From positions 2,418,001-2,482,000 of the forward strand of contig NZ_CP032382.1 in NCBI RefSeq assembly GCF_003589925.1: 64,000 nt of DNA, in the 5' to 3' direction. This document shows, piece by piece, positions 17,181-25,511 of this stretch (position 1 is its first letter; each line of letters begins with the position of its first letter). The DNA is from Chryseolinea soli (GTDB lineage: Bacteria > Bacteroidota > Bacteroidia > Cytophagales > Cyclobacteriaceae). The translations under genes were made by a program, and so were the position numbers. The notes under the pieces are model-generated. The model saw nothing but the letters and a program-made list of their open reading frames with translations, searched no databases and was not told the DNA's origin.

Positions 17181-17348
17181 AATATGGATAACTCTCAAAA
17201 GTACATTACTTTGAAAGGTATTCTTGTGGAGTTATCCACATTCCAACATCAAAACACGACAATAGTAATGATGTTAAATCTGTAAACTTATTTTAGGACG
17301 AGACAACTATGAGATGTGAGCGTGGCGCCGTTACTGCCGGTTGCTTAG

Positions 17349-17368
17349 CCCCAGGCTAAAGCCTGGGG
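17349..17368. repeat. palindrome, right copy
   Basis: CCCCAGGCT-AA-AGCCTGGGG, the exact reverse complement of the copy at 15677-15696. The two flank the insertion sequence at unequal distances (199 and 43 bp), so they are older than it or unrelated to its ends. Confidence 0.85.
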
Positions 17369-17408
17369 TTATTAAATCCGAAGTGAGATATTGATTGTAT
17401 GAATTCCT

Positions 17409-17564
17409 TTACCTCAGACAAGCGCCGCGTTGATTGAAAGCTTTTCTGAGATCGCCCACGGGCAAATCGGGAACCTCCATCGCTGGGAAGTGACCACCCT
17501 GGTCCATGGAAGAAATAGTGATCGGGTTCTCCTGTGAGCGATAGAAGTTTTTTGAAGAGGCGAT
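17409..17564 (-). pseudogene. epoxide-hydrolase-like C-terminal fragment
   Basis: The minus strand from about 17564 to the stop at 17409-17411 encodes MDQGGHFPAMEVPDLPVGDL, which matches the conserved GGHFxAxExP end of alpha/beta-hydrolase epoxide hydrolases. The frame has a stop codon just upstream at 17565-17567, and no catalytic domain is left. Confidence 0.5.
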
Positions 17565-17636
17565 TTATCTGCACGCTTTCCAAAATAGTACCTAAATTGT
17601 GCACTTATTAAGGATATCCACTAATCTTCTTTAAAA

Positions 17637-17921
17637 GTGTCCCACGTAAAATTCGATTCGACTGTCAAACAGAATCCTGCGCAGGAGAAAATCGTGAATG
17701 CTAAAGTTGAGCAATTCTCCGATGCAGTCACCCTCATACTTCGCGCGGAAGCTGCCACGAAGATGAAGAAACTTGTATACGTCTTCATAAGTGTCCGTCA
17801 ACTGACGCCGGCAGCGTTTAGCTATACCGTCGACGATACCCGGGATAAAATCTCCCCCAGTGCCCACGCGTCTATCAAAATGAAATTTGAGGAAATATTT
17901 AATGCCCCGGCAACGAAGTGA
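17637..17921 (+). CDS. small hypothetical protein
   Basis: A possible 94-residue protein with no signal peptide, membrane segment or known motif. A minus-strand frame (17631-17867) covers nearly the same bases, so coding strand and reality are both uncertain. It lies between gene fragments and may be non-coding remnant. Confidence 0.2.
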   Translation: MSHVKFDSTVKQNPAQEKIVNAKVEQFSDAVTLILRAEAATKMKKLVYVFISVRQLTPAAFSYTVDDTRDKISPSAHASIKMKFEEIFNAPATK

Positions 17922-17988
17922 TGCTTGTCAGCTTATTCAGAATGCATTACGTGCAAATTCAATGACATTCAGCCAATACTAATTTTTT

Positions 17989-18507
17989 ATGGAAAGAGAA
18001 TTCGAAATCATTCAAAACGACAGGAAATTAACATTGATAATTCCAAGAAAAGGCGATGGACTCATCATCGTCTTGACAGGAACATGGTCTGCGATGTGGG
18101 TATACATGCTATATCTTCAAATACGTGACGGCTTTGTTTTTCAATATCCCGAAGTTGTATGGGGATTGGCATTTTTTACACTATTGTGCTTTTTTGTTTT
18201 TAATGTTTTTCTTTGGCATGTGAGAGGTAAGGAAAAAATAACGCTGGACGGCGTTCATCTGAAGATCGAAAAACATGGAACATTGCTGACAGCAACGAGG
18301 AAATATGAACTTAACTTAATAGACAATTTTGAAGTGGCAACAACGGACAATGTATCTTGGTGGCGTAAAAAGTATGGATTTGCCGGAGGAAGCATTTCGT
18401 TCGACTATTGGGACCGGCCTGAATACTTCGGACAGACCCTGAACAAAAGACAAGCAACGGAAATTGTTTCTTCATTGAATCAGAGAATAAAAAATCACGC
18501 ACAATAA
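17989..18507 (+). CDS. hypothetical membrane protein, two TM helices and a PH-like tail
   Basis: A 172-residue protein with two hydrophobic helices (about 24-44 and 54-76) and a soluble tail. The tail pattern EKITLDGVHLKIEKHGTLL, then TTDNVSWWRKKYGFAGGSI, resembles small bacterial PH-like or YdbT-like domains. I cannot name a function. It stands alone, convergent with the LytTR regulator gene. Confidence 0.65.
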   Translation: MEREFEIIQNDRKLTLIIPRKGDGLIIVLTGTWSAMWVYMLYLQIRDGFVFQYPEVVWGLAFFTLLCFFVFNVFLWHVRGKEKITLDGVHLKIEKHGTLLTATRKYELNLIDNFEVATTDNVSWWRKKYGFAGGSISFDYWDRPEYFGQTLNKRQATEIVSSLNQRIKNHAQ

Positions 18508-18572
18508 AATTGTTCCATCTCTTTATAGCGGATAAATTTGTGATAATTTCTGCACGCCAGGATTCGTCTTCA

Positions 18573-19313
18573 CTATCGCTTTAAAATATTCATCACATCC
18601 CCCTTCCGTCTCCGTGAGATCTCCACCATCGATCCGTCGCTCAGCACGGCATGGCCTTGTGCGCTGACCGCGGTTACATAGAGGACATTCACCAGGTGTG
18701 ATTTGTGTAGCCTGACGAATCCGTGGTCGCTCAACAACTCTTCATAGTCTTTCAGGATCTTGGAGACGAGCAGCGGCTTTCGGTTAGTGAACCGGATGAG
18801 GGTGTAGCTTCCCTCTGCTTCCAGCCGGATGATTTCCTCCGTATTAAAAAAGAAACAGCCATCCGTGGTGGATACCGCGAGCTTGAAATTTCTTTGTTCG
18901 GCATGGACATTATGCAGCAGGTTGCGATACAAGAGATCTTGCTCTTCCCCGGCACTCCGCTTCATCAGGAACCGGTTCATGGCCGCGCGCAATTCATTCG
19001 CATTGATCGGCTTGAGTAGGTAGTCCAGCGCGCTGAAGCGAATCGCCTGGATGGCGTAGTTGTCGTGGGCGGTGGTGAAGATGATATCGAATGTTGGTGT
19101 TTGAAATTTTTTCAGCCATTCAAATCCGTTGATCACCGGCATTTGAATGTCGAGGAAGACAAGATGCGGCATAAAGCTCCGGATACTTTGAAGGGCCTGC
19201 GCCGGACTCGTGGCGCTTTGCACGTGTGTAATTTCCGGCACATAGCGCTTCAGCATCAACGTGAGCGTTGTGATGGCAGAGGCCTCGTCGTCGAGTATGA
19301 ACGCCTTGATCAT
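18573..19313 (-). CDS. LytTR-family response regulator
   Basis: A 246-residue two-component regulator. The receiver domain (1-120) has the acidic pocket DDE (8-10), the phospho-acceptor Asp in HLVFLDIQMP (near 56) and the conserved Lys in YLLKPI (near 105). The C-terminal LytTR DNA-binding domain (about 140-245) shows EEIIRLEAEGSYTLIRF and FVRLHKSHLVN. Its start overlaps the stop of the sensor kinase gene by 4 bp, so the pair is translated together and should form a phosphorelay. Confidence 0.95.
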   Translation of the reverse strand: MIKAFILDDEASAITTLTLMLKRYVPEITHVQSATSPAQALQSIRSFMPHLVFLDIQMPVINGFEWLKKFQTPTFDIIFTTAHDNYAIQAIRFSALDYLLKPINANELRAAMNRFLMKRSAGEEQDLLYRNLLHNVHAEQRNFKLAVSTTDGCFFFNTEEIIRLEAEGSYTLIRFTNRKPLLVSKILKDYEELLSDHGFVRLHKSHLVNVLYVTAVSAQGHAVLSDGSMVEISRRRKGDVMNILKR

Positions 19314-22300
19314 GAGATGGGGTTAAGCGTGGTGTCATTTGTTTCCAGGGAAAGCTTCACGATGACCACCGTGCCGGCGACTTTGTTTTCATCGTCCCTC
19401 AGGTCGCCCACGTCCACCGTGAAGGGTAGCTGATAGCGCTGCCGGAGCATGGCGATCCGGTCCGAAATGAGTTTCAATCCTTTGGGTTTGTGACCTTTCA
19501 GACTTCCGTTCACGAGCTTCAATTGCGCGGAGGCATCCCGGCCGATGCCATTGTCCTTGATGGCGCACACCAAAACGTCCCCTGGAGACTGAAGGTTGAA
19601 CAAGATCTCGACGCGTTTGCTGCCTTCCTTTGGCATCAGGCCGTGCCAGATCGCATTTTCAACAAAGGGTTGGATTAACATGGGCGGGATCCGGATGTCT
19701 TCGGTGTCGATATCGCCGTCCATTTGAATGGAATAACGAAAGCTGTCATCAAAGCGAAGTTGCTCCAACTGCATGTAACTGTCGAGCATATCGATTTCGC
19801 GTTGCAGCGAGATGAAATTCTCGTCGCTGGTGTTCAAGATCTCGCGATGAAGCGTTGAGAACATGCCCAGGTAGCGACCGGCCTCTTCCACATTTCCTTG
19901 CAGCACAAACTGCTGAATGGAGTTCAGGGCGTTAAAAATAAAATGTGGATTCATCTGGCTGCGCAAGGCCGTCAGCCGGGAGTGTGCCAGGTCGTGCTGC
20001 AGCGAGATCATTTCAATCTCGCGTGCCCGCTTCTGTTGTTCGCTGGCATAGATCATCTTCTCTCTTCGCTTCACCCACAGCCATGACGCGACGGCCAGGA
20101 CACCTAACACCGGGAGAATAAAACCGGGTGTAAGCCAAAACGGGCTCTTCACTGTAATCTGCATCGACACCTCGTCGCTCGAAGCGCCTTTGTTCGTAAA
20201 CGCCTTTATAGAGAACTTGTATTTCCCGGGAGAAAGATCATTGAAGGTCAGACTCCGTGTTGTCCCAACGGCTGTCCACGCGCCATCGCCAAATTTGTAT
20301 GCATACTGCACGCTCTCCTGGTCCGGAAAGGCGATCGCGTAATAATTAAAGGAGAGCTCCCGTTGTTCGTAGGGCAATTCAATCGGCTGTGTGCTGGCGA
20401 TGGTGATCGGCTCATCCGAATGATCTCGCGACGGCCTCGCTGCCGAAAGATAGATCCGGGGCTTGTTGGCGTCCATCAGCATCTTGTCTGCGCTAAAGTG
20501 CAGGATGCCCTTTGAGCAACCCGCCCAAAACATGCCGTTGCGATCCTGGTGGAGAAAAAGATTATTGTAGTTTTTAAACGGCCACCCATCATTTTGATCA
20601 AAATTAAGAACGACTTTGTTTTTCCGGATAACGGTGACACCCTGATAGTGGCCGATCCATACATTGCCCTCGCGATCGATCAGAAGATTATTGAAGACTT
20701 CCGTGGCAACTCCCCGCGACCGGTCAAATTTCTCCTGGACTTTTAGATCGCCCTGTTCATCAAACCCACACCGCCAAATACCCTCACCATCCACGGCCAA
20801 CCAAACCTGGCCCTGTTCGTCTTTTTTCATGTCGGCAACGGAAATAATTTTTTTATCGAACGTGTAGGCCAGCAGGGAATCGTTCACCAATTTAAAAATT
20901 CCTTCCTGCCCGGCGAACCACATCGTTTTATCCGGCGATTCGATGGCGCTGAACAAGGTTGCATATTGCGAGTTCACCGCATCGATATAGAAATTCTTGA
21001 AGGCAACTTTTTGAGATGTCGGCGAATACGAGATCTGCGTAGCGCCCAGGTCGCCAAAAACAAACAATCTTCCGTCGGATGCCTCATAGAAGGCGCGATT
21101 TGAATTGTTCCTCAGACCATCGGCTTCGGTGAAAACTTTGTTCCTGTTGTTCACGCGATGGACGAGACCCTCATAGCCGGTGGCAAACCAAAGGTCGCCA
21201 GGGTATGCTTCATGAATGCCAAATACTTCAGCCCGGTTCACGACGCTATACAGCGGTGCCATGTGGTTATCCTTCCGGGTCAGGATCAACCCCCGGTTGC
21301 TGCCCATGAGCAATTGTCCGTCGGCTGTTTCGCACAAGGAATAGATTTCTTCGTAGCGGGAGGGACGTTGAAACGGGATCTTTTCAAAAGGCGAGCGTTT
21401 GATCTTCACCAATCCATCATGGGCGGCCACCCAGTAGTCACCCTGATCATCGACCAGGAAATCGCTGGCCCAGAGAATTCCGTAGGGAAGGAGATCAAGT
21501 TTTGTTTTCACGATATCGGAATCCGGATAGAGTTCAAGGGCGCCAGCGGGAGCGGGTAACCATACCGATTTTCCTTTTGATGTCGCATCCGGATGATAGT
21601 GCTCATCCAAGAGCAGGCGATCGGCTCCGGTGCGCGTGCCGCGGAATAATCCGATGGCATTGTAGAAATAGTACCGGTCTGCATTGATCCCACAAAGGCT
21701 CATGATCACACTTCCGGTTCCATCGTTTTTGTAAACGCACGTGAAGGACCGGTCGACGTAGCGATAAATATTATAGGGCCCGGAAAGATAGATGGCGCTA
21801 TCGGCGCTCAAGGCCAGGTGGTAGATCCGGTCGCCGGCAAAACGTTGGCTTTGCCATGCGGGAAGTTGAAACGACGGCAGCGGGAGAATTTTACTTCCGG
21901 CCGCGGCAAGAATTTTTTCTCGTGAAACCTGGAGCGGGCCAATTTCCGAACCCAGGAGCACTTCTCCGCCGGCCAAGAAAAGAATGTCGTTTATGCCTTC
22001 AGATGCAGCGTCGCTCCCCGCTGTTTTATAAAATGAATCGTCGCCGGTTTTGATGAACAATCCGTTGTCGGAACCGATCCACAGCAAATGGTCATCATCC
22101 TCGGCAATGACATTTACCTTTCCAAACGGTTCGTTGGCTTTGGTGTGGGAAAAGTTTTCAAAGGTGTAGCCGTTGTATCGGCTGATGCCCACCGTTGTCC
22201 CCACCCAGAGATGACCCAGGTAGTCTTGCTCCAGGGCGACGCATTCAGACGAAGGCAATCCATGCGACGCATCCAGGAGTTGGCAAACGAGGGATTGGGC

Positions 22301-22357
22301 AGGGGCTTGAACCGCCAAACCATAGACAAGAAAAAAGATTGCGCGTATCGATTTCAA
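19310..22357 (-). CDS. two-component sensor kinase with beta-propeller sensor, LytS-type
   Basis: A 1015-residue inner-membrane sensor. After a signal peptide (1-20), residues 20-640 carry two-component-regulator propeller repeats (LGHLWVGTTVGISRYNG, NVWIGHYQGVTVI). A Y_Y_Y domain follows near 665-735 (LPYEQRELSFNYYAI), then one membrane helix near 742-762, and a coiled segment. The kinase part has the His_kinase motif RSQMNPHFIFNALNS and an HATPase (PPMLIQPFVENAIWHG, IKDNGIGRD). This layout resembles a hybrid regulator of Bacteroidota glycan loci split into two proteins. The adjacent PUL on the same strand is a plausible target, which is inference. Confidence 0.93.
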   Translation of the reverse strand: MKSIRAIFFLVYGLAVQAPAQSLVCQLLDASHGLPSSECVALEQDYLGHLWVGTTVGISRYNGYTFENFSHTKANEPFGKVNVIAEDDDHLLWIGSDNGLFIKTGDDSFYKTAGSDAASEGINDILFLAGGEVLLGSEIGPLQVSREKILAAAGSKILPLPSFQLPAWQSQRFAGDRIYHLALSADSAIYLSGPYNIYRYVDRSFTCVYKNDGTGSVIMSLCGINADRYYFYNAIGLFRGTRTGADRLLLDEHYHPDATSKGKSVWLPAPAGALELYPDSDIVKTKLDLLPYGILWASDFLVDDQGDYWVAAHDGLVKIKRSPFEKIPFQRPSRYEEIYSLCETADGQLLMGSNRGLILTRKDNHMAPLYSVVNRAEVFGIHEAYPGDLWFATGYEGLVHRVNNRNKVFTEADGLRNNSNRAFYEASDGRLFVFGDLGATQISYSPTSQKVAFKNFYIDAVNSQYATLFSAIESPDKTMWFAGQEGIFKLVNDSLLAYTFDKKIISVADMKKDEQGQVWLAVDGEGIWRCGFDEQGDLKVQEKFDRSRGVATEVFNNLLIDREGNVWIGHYQGVTVIRKNKVVLNFDQNDGWPFKNYNNLFLHQDRNGMFWAGCSKGILHFSADKMLMDANKPRIYLSAARPSRDHSDEPITIASTQPIELPYEQRELSFNYYAIAFPDQESVQYAYKFGDGAWTAVGTTRSLTFNDLSPGKYKFSIKAFTNKGASSDEVSMQITVKSPFWLTPGFILPVLGVLAVASWLWVKRREKMIYASEQQKRAREIEMISLQHDLAHSRLTALRSQMNPHFIFNALNSIQQFVLQGNVEEAGRYLGMFSTLHREILNTSDENFISLQREIDMLDSYMQLEQLRFDDSFRYSIQMDGDIDTEDIRIPPMLIQPFVENAIWHGLMPKEGSKRVEILFNLQSPGDVLVCAIKDNGIGRDASAQLKLVNGSLKGHKPKGLKLISDRIAMLRQRYQLPFTVDVGDLRDDENKVAGTVVIVKLSLETNDTTLNPIS

Positions 22358-22423
22358 GCCCTGCCGATTCCCATGGGATAGTATAGAATCTGTACATAAA
22401 TTAAAAAATTGCCGCGACTCCTG

Positions 22424-23506
22424 TTAGTTTGTCGCCGTAAAACTCGCGATCGGGAATCCCCAATCCGCGGTGGAGTTCCTTCGGATGGATACCGAGTAGC
22501 TGCCGTTGTGAGGCAATGCCCCCACGCCAAATTCTACGGAGGCGTGGTTCGGGAAACCGTCACCGGCACCCAAAGCCGAAATCGCTTGGTAGTCCAGGCC
22601 GCTTATCCTCACTTCACACGAGTTATAGAGTGAATACCCTGTAATGGTCAGCTTTGCAACGCCACCGCCGGACCTGCTGTAGGTTGACTGATCAAAGCTG
22701 GCCCCGTCGATGAACATGGGAGGCGACATCGACATGTATACTTTCCGGGTGACGGATCTGCCGTCGCCATTGATGATCTTAAAGTCAAACTGGTCGGTGA
22801 TACAGTCGTCGTGCGTATTGCCAAAAAGTGTTTTAGGAATGCGCGCTCTCATTTTCGTGCTGTCGGGGAATTTTGCACCGCTAATAAGCACACCGTTGAT
22901 ATACAGTTCGCTCGCGCCGTAGAGACCTCTTGCCCCATCCGAAAACATGGTGTCGCCCGGACACAGGAAGAAGGAGCAGCCCGTGCCCACATTGGTGTTG
23001 TGATCGCGTTCAAAAATGCAGAAAGGCATACGTCTCACCTTCGTGAAGCCTGACACGAGTTTCTTGCCATTTGCTTTTATCCGGAAAGGCCAGGGTCGTT
23101 TCTGTTCGTTTCCGAGCTGGAAGTCGATGTATTGTGCGTCGGAAGCCTGCACGACAAGTTGCGTTTCGGAGGCACTGATAATTTTAAACTTGCCGTCGGC
23201 ACCGAATTCGGTTCCATAAGGCGCGAAGCCGCTAAATATCGTTCCCATCTCAAACGTATCTTTCGCGGGATCGGCATTGAACCCGGTACCGGTTATCGTA
23301 ATGACATCATTCGCATAGATGACACTCGGTGAAACGGAGGTAACCGTAATCTCCGATCCGCTGGGGTTGTTGGGATTGTTCGGATTATTTGGATTGTTGG
23401 GGTTGTTTGGGTTATTCGGATTGTTTGCGGTGGGGTCGTTCGACGTGCTGCAGTGCATGCAGATAACCGTTGCACCGATGATCAGGAGGCTTAGGTATTT
23501 TTTCAT
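22424..23506 (-). CDS. IPT/TIG-domain lipoprotein with Asn-Pro repeat linker
   Basis: Starting from the ATG at 23504-23506, a 360-residue lipoprotein with a lipobox VICMHC (Cys at about residue 19). The linker is an (Asn-Asn-Pro) repeat of seven units, encoded by 9-bp tandem repeats, and leads to a TIG domain (about 50-140, SVSPSVIYANDVITITGTGF). The rest includes a second TIG-like region (GGVAKLTITGYSLYNSCEV) and a Cys-rich middle part. It should be surface exposed. It lies between the sensor kinase gene and the PUL terminator and may be a separate unit. Confidence 0.8.
   Translation of the reverse strand: MKKYLSLLIIGATVICMHCSTSNDPTANNPNNPNNPNNPNNPNNPNNPSGSEITVTSVSPSVIYANDVITITGTGFNADPAKDTFEMGTIFSGFAPYGTEFGADGKFKIISASETQLVVQASDAQYIDFQLGNEQKRPWPFRIKANGKKLVSGFTKVRRMPFCIFERDHNTNVGTGCSFFLCPGDTMFSDGARGLYGASELYINGVLISGAKFPDSTKMRARIPKTLFGNTHDDCITDQFDFKIINGDGRSVTRKVYMSMSPPMFIDGASFDQSTYSRSGGGVAKLTITGYSLYNSCEVRISGLDYQAISALGAGDGFPNHASVEFGVGALPHNGSYSVSIRRNSTADWGFPIASFTATN
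23364..23426. repeat. 9-bp tandem repeat coding for (Asn-Asn-Pro)n
   Basis: Seven imperfect 9-bp units in the lipoprotein gene, all in frame, so changes in copy number would alter the linker length without breaking the frame. Confidence 0.8.
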
Positions 23507-23641
23507 AACGCTGAAGTTTTTGCGCATTGAGCAACTAAAGCTGATCCGTTTGCAGCGCTGGGCCAAAACGGTTTAATGAACGGTAGGAAGGAGTTGGGGA
23601 ATGGTTGGTAAGGTAGCGTCGCGGTGAAGCGGGACAGGAGT

Positions 23642-23677
23642 TGAAAAAAAAGAAGCCAGGTGTGACCACCCGGCTTC
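23642..23677 (-). terminator. terminator of the glycan-utilisation operon
   Basis: On the minus strand, GAAGCCGGGTG - GTCA - CACCTGGCTTC with one internal mismatch is followed by eight T. It lies 45 bp after the GH18 stop codon and separates the PUL from the TIG lipoprotein. Confidence 0.8.
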
Positions 23678-23721
23678 ATTGCCCAAACTATCTGGCATTT
23701 TCAAACAACTGGTAATCTTTT

Positions 23722-25095
23722 CTAATTTCTAAACAATTCCCACTCCGACATTTGCATAACACTTCCGCTGCTCACCGCGGTGATGTTAAGCCTGTAGTAG
23801 GTATAAGCGGTAGAATTGGAGAACGTGTAAGTCTTCGTCAACAAACGGGAGGCAAAGGTCTGGTTGGTTTGCGTATCAAGCGTCGTCCACGACGTTCCAT
23901 TATTGGAGCCCTGGAGTGTCCAGTTCTTTGGATCGCGTGCCGGAACATCATTCCCGGAAGTGATCGTGTATTTCACCACAACGTTTGAGGTGGTGGGCTG
24001 GAATCGAAGCCACGCCGCTGCATGGGCAGTGTAATATTTTGTTGCCGTACTATTGTCGATCACCTTGGTATAATCCTCTCCCGAGGGTGAACCGGTTTGG
24101 TATTGTGCGGTGAGTGTTCCGCCATAATTGGTAATGTCAGATCCGGCAGGAGGCGTGCCTCCTCCACTGGTTAGTGCTGCAAAGATGGCATCCGTATAGG
24201 ACTTGCTCACATTGGCCGCGAAGACCATAATGCCGGCCTTCTCGGGATTGGGATGCCACTGTGCATTGGCAATCGCGGTGTTGAGATTGCTGAGCTGATG
24301 CGAATAGCCTTCCATTACTTTTGAGTTGCCCAGCGTAGCAGACCAGTAGCTGAAGTTATCCGTGCTGTAGGCCATGTCCATGACAAAGTTAAGATACTGA
24401 CTGATGGAAACCTCCCTGAAATTAGGCCCCGGTGCACCACCAGAGTAGACAGCAGCTGTATACATTTTGTCGTTGGGACTCGACGAGAGCGGACCAAAGT
24501 AGGCGCCCAGCGCAGCGATTAAATTCCGGTAGTTTGTATTCGCCGTTGCTCCGTGTTCCACATCCAGGGAGATCCCGTCGAGGCCTACCGTGGTAACACA
24601 AGAATTAACGAAGGAGGCAAACTGCGTGGCATTGTACGCTGTTCCATTGTAGGTTGTAAAAGGAGTGGCCGTGCTCCACGAAGCCGCGTCGTCGACGTTC
24701 ATGAGTACTTTAACACCGCGTGCGCGCAAGGTTTGTATGTCGGCCAACACTTGCCGTTTGCTGTGGTAGTAGGCGTTGTTCATCCAACCCGAATTGTAGT
24801 GAACGGTATCCGCTAACTCCCACAACGTTCCTTCAAAGACGATCACCACGTTGGCATTATCGGTAAAGGTTGTCAGGGGAAGAATGCCTTGACCAGAGGG
24901 TGTGGCATCAAAAGCGTAGTAGGCAACTTTCGATTGCCCGACGGCCGGCAGAGACAGCGGTTGTATCGAAATATCCGCGTCGGAGGTGAGCGATTTTCCA
25001 GCGGGGTTCCCATCAGGTGCTACCTCCATCGTACAGGAATTCATGAACGTGCATACCAGGGCAAATGCCACGAGTGAACAAAAACGTTTTTTCAT
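23722..25095 (-). CDS. GH18 family glycosidase lipoprotein with F5/8 type C domain
   Basis: Starting at the ATG at 25093-25095, a 457-residue lipoprotein (lipobox FMNSC, Cys21). Residues 55-320 form a GH18 barrel with the catalytic signature DGISLDVE (173-180), whose final Glu is the acid/base. This is closer to endo-beta-N-acetylglucosaminidases of the EndoH/EndoF type than to chitinases. Residues 340-457 look like a discoidin (F5/8 C) carbohydrate-binding domain. The upstream in-frame ATG at 25261 falls in tandem repeats and is unlikely. It is the last gene of the PUL, behind GH92, so it should release N-glycans from glycoproteins at the cell surface. Confidence 0.85.
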   Translation of the reverse strand: MKKRFCSLVAFALVCTFMNSCTMEVAPDGNPAGKSLTSDADISIQPLSLPAVGQSKVAYYAFDATPSGQGILPLTTFTDNANVVIVFEGTLWELADTVHYNSGWMNNAYYHSKRQVLADIQTLRARGVKVLMNVDDAASWSTATPFTTYNGTAYNATQFASFVNSCVTTVGLDGISLDVEHGATANTNYRNLIAALGAYFGPLSSSPNDKMYTAAVYSGGAPGPNFREVSISQYLNFVMDMAYSTDNFSYWSATLGNSKVMEGYSHQLSNLNTAIANAQWHPNPEKAGIMVFAANVSKSYTDAIFAALTSGGGTPPAGSDITNYGGTLTAQYQTGSPSGEDYTKVIDNSTATKYYTAHAAAWLRFQPTTSNVVVKYTITSGNDVPARDPKNWTLQGSNNGTSWTTLDTQTNQTFASRLLTKTYTFSNSTAYTYYRLNITAVSSGSVMQMSEWELFRN

Positions 25096-25159
25096 AAGGG
25101 TGCTTGGTTTAGGTGAATATAAGTATCGTATGTTGACCACAATTGCGTCAGGAATAGAC

Positions 25160-25340
25160 AGGCCGGGGACCTTCACAAAATCGCTTTCAACAGACAAACA
25201 GGCCGGGGACTTTTCCCGAAAATCACTTTTAACTAGACAAACAAGCCGGGGACCTTTTCCCAAAAATCACTTTCAACTCGACAGACAGGCCAGGGACCAT
25301 TTCCAAAAATCACTTTCAACTATTCAAACATGGCCCTGCT
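25160..25340. repeat. degenerate tandem repeat of about 40-44 bp upstream of GH18
   Basis: Four to five units share the cores CAGGCCGGGGACC and AAAATCACTTTCAACT. Core starts are near 25161, 25201, 25244, 25288 and 25332. The array lies 65-245 bp upstream of the GH18 start, within the leader between GH92 and GH18. Confidence 0.75.
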
Positions 25341-25511
25341 ATTTTATACAATCGCATCAACTGCTCACAACACACATTCAGGAATGGATTTTTATTTTAC
25401 TTTTCTTAGGAGCGCTAAATATCAACGCTTTACGCAAGACGAGAGGGGCCTGCTATTCTCTGGGATGTTGAGATTATTTTTAATTCCGCAACGGGACGCT
25501 AGATCACGGCC

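Larger units (their letters stand above)
15896..17305 (+). mobile_element. IS3-family insertion sequence, 1410 bp
   Basis: The element is bounded by 25-bp imperfect inverted repeats, 15896-15920 and 17281-17305, matching at 22 positions and starting TG/ending CA. It is flanked by the 3-bp direct repeat ACT (15893-15895 and 17306-17308), the expected target duplication. Inside are orfA and orfB in relative frames 0 and -1 with an A-AAA-AAG slippery site. All parts look intact, so the copy may be active. It lies in an intergenic region and breaks no recognisable gene. Confidence 0.93.

Noticed and set aside
25264..25511. Start codon upstream of GH18 at 25261-25263 in frame
   Set aside because: The added residues are encoded by tandem repeats and the signal peptide begins only at 25095, so the repeat-coded extension is not credible.
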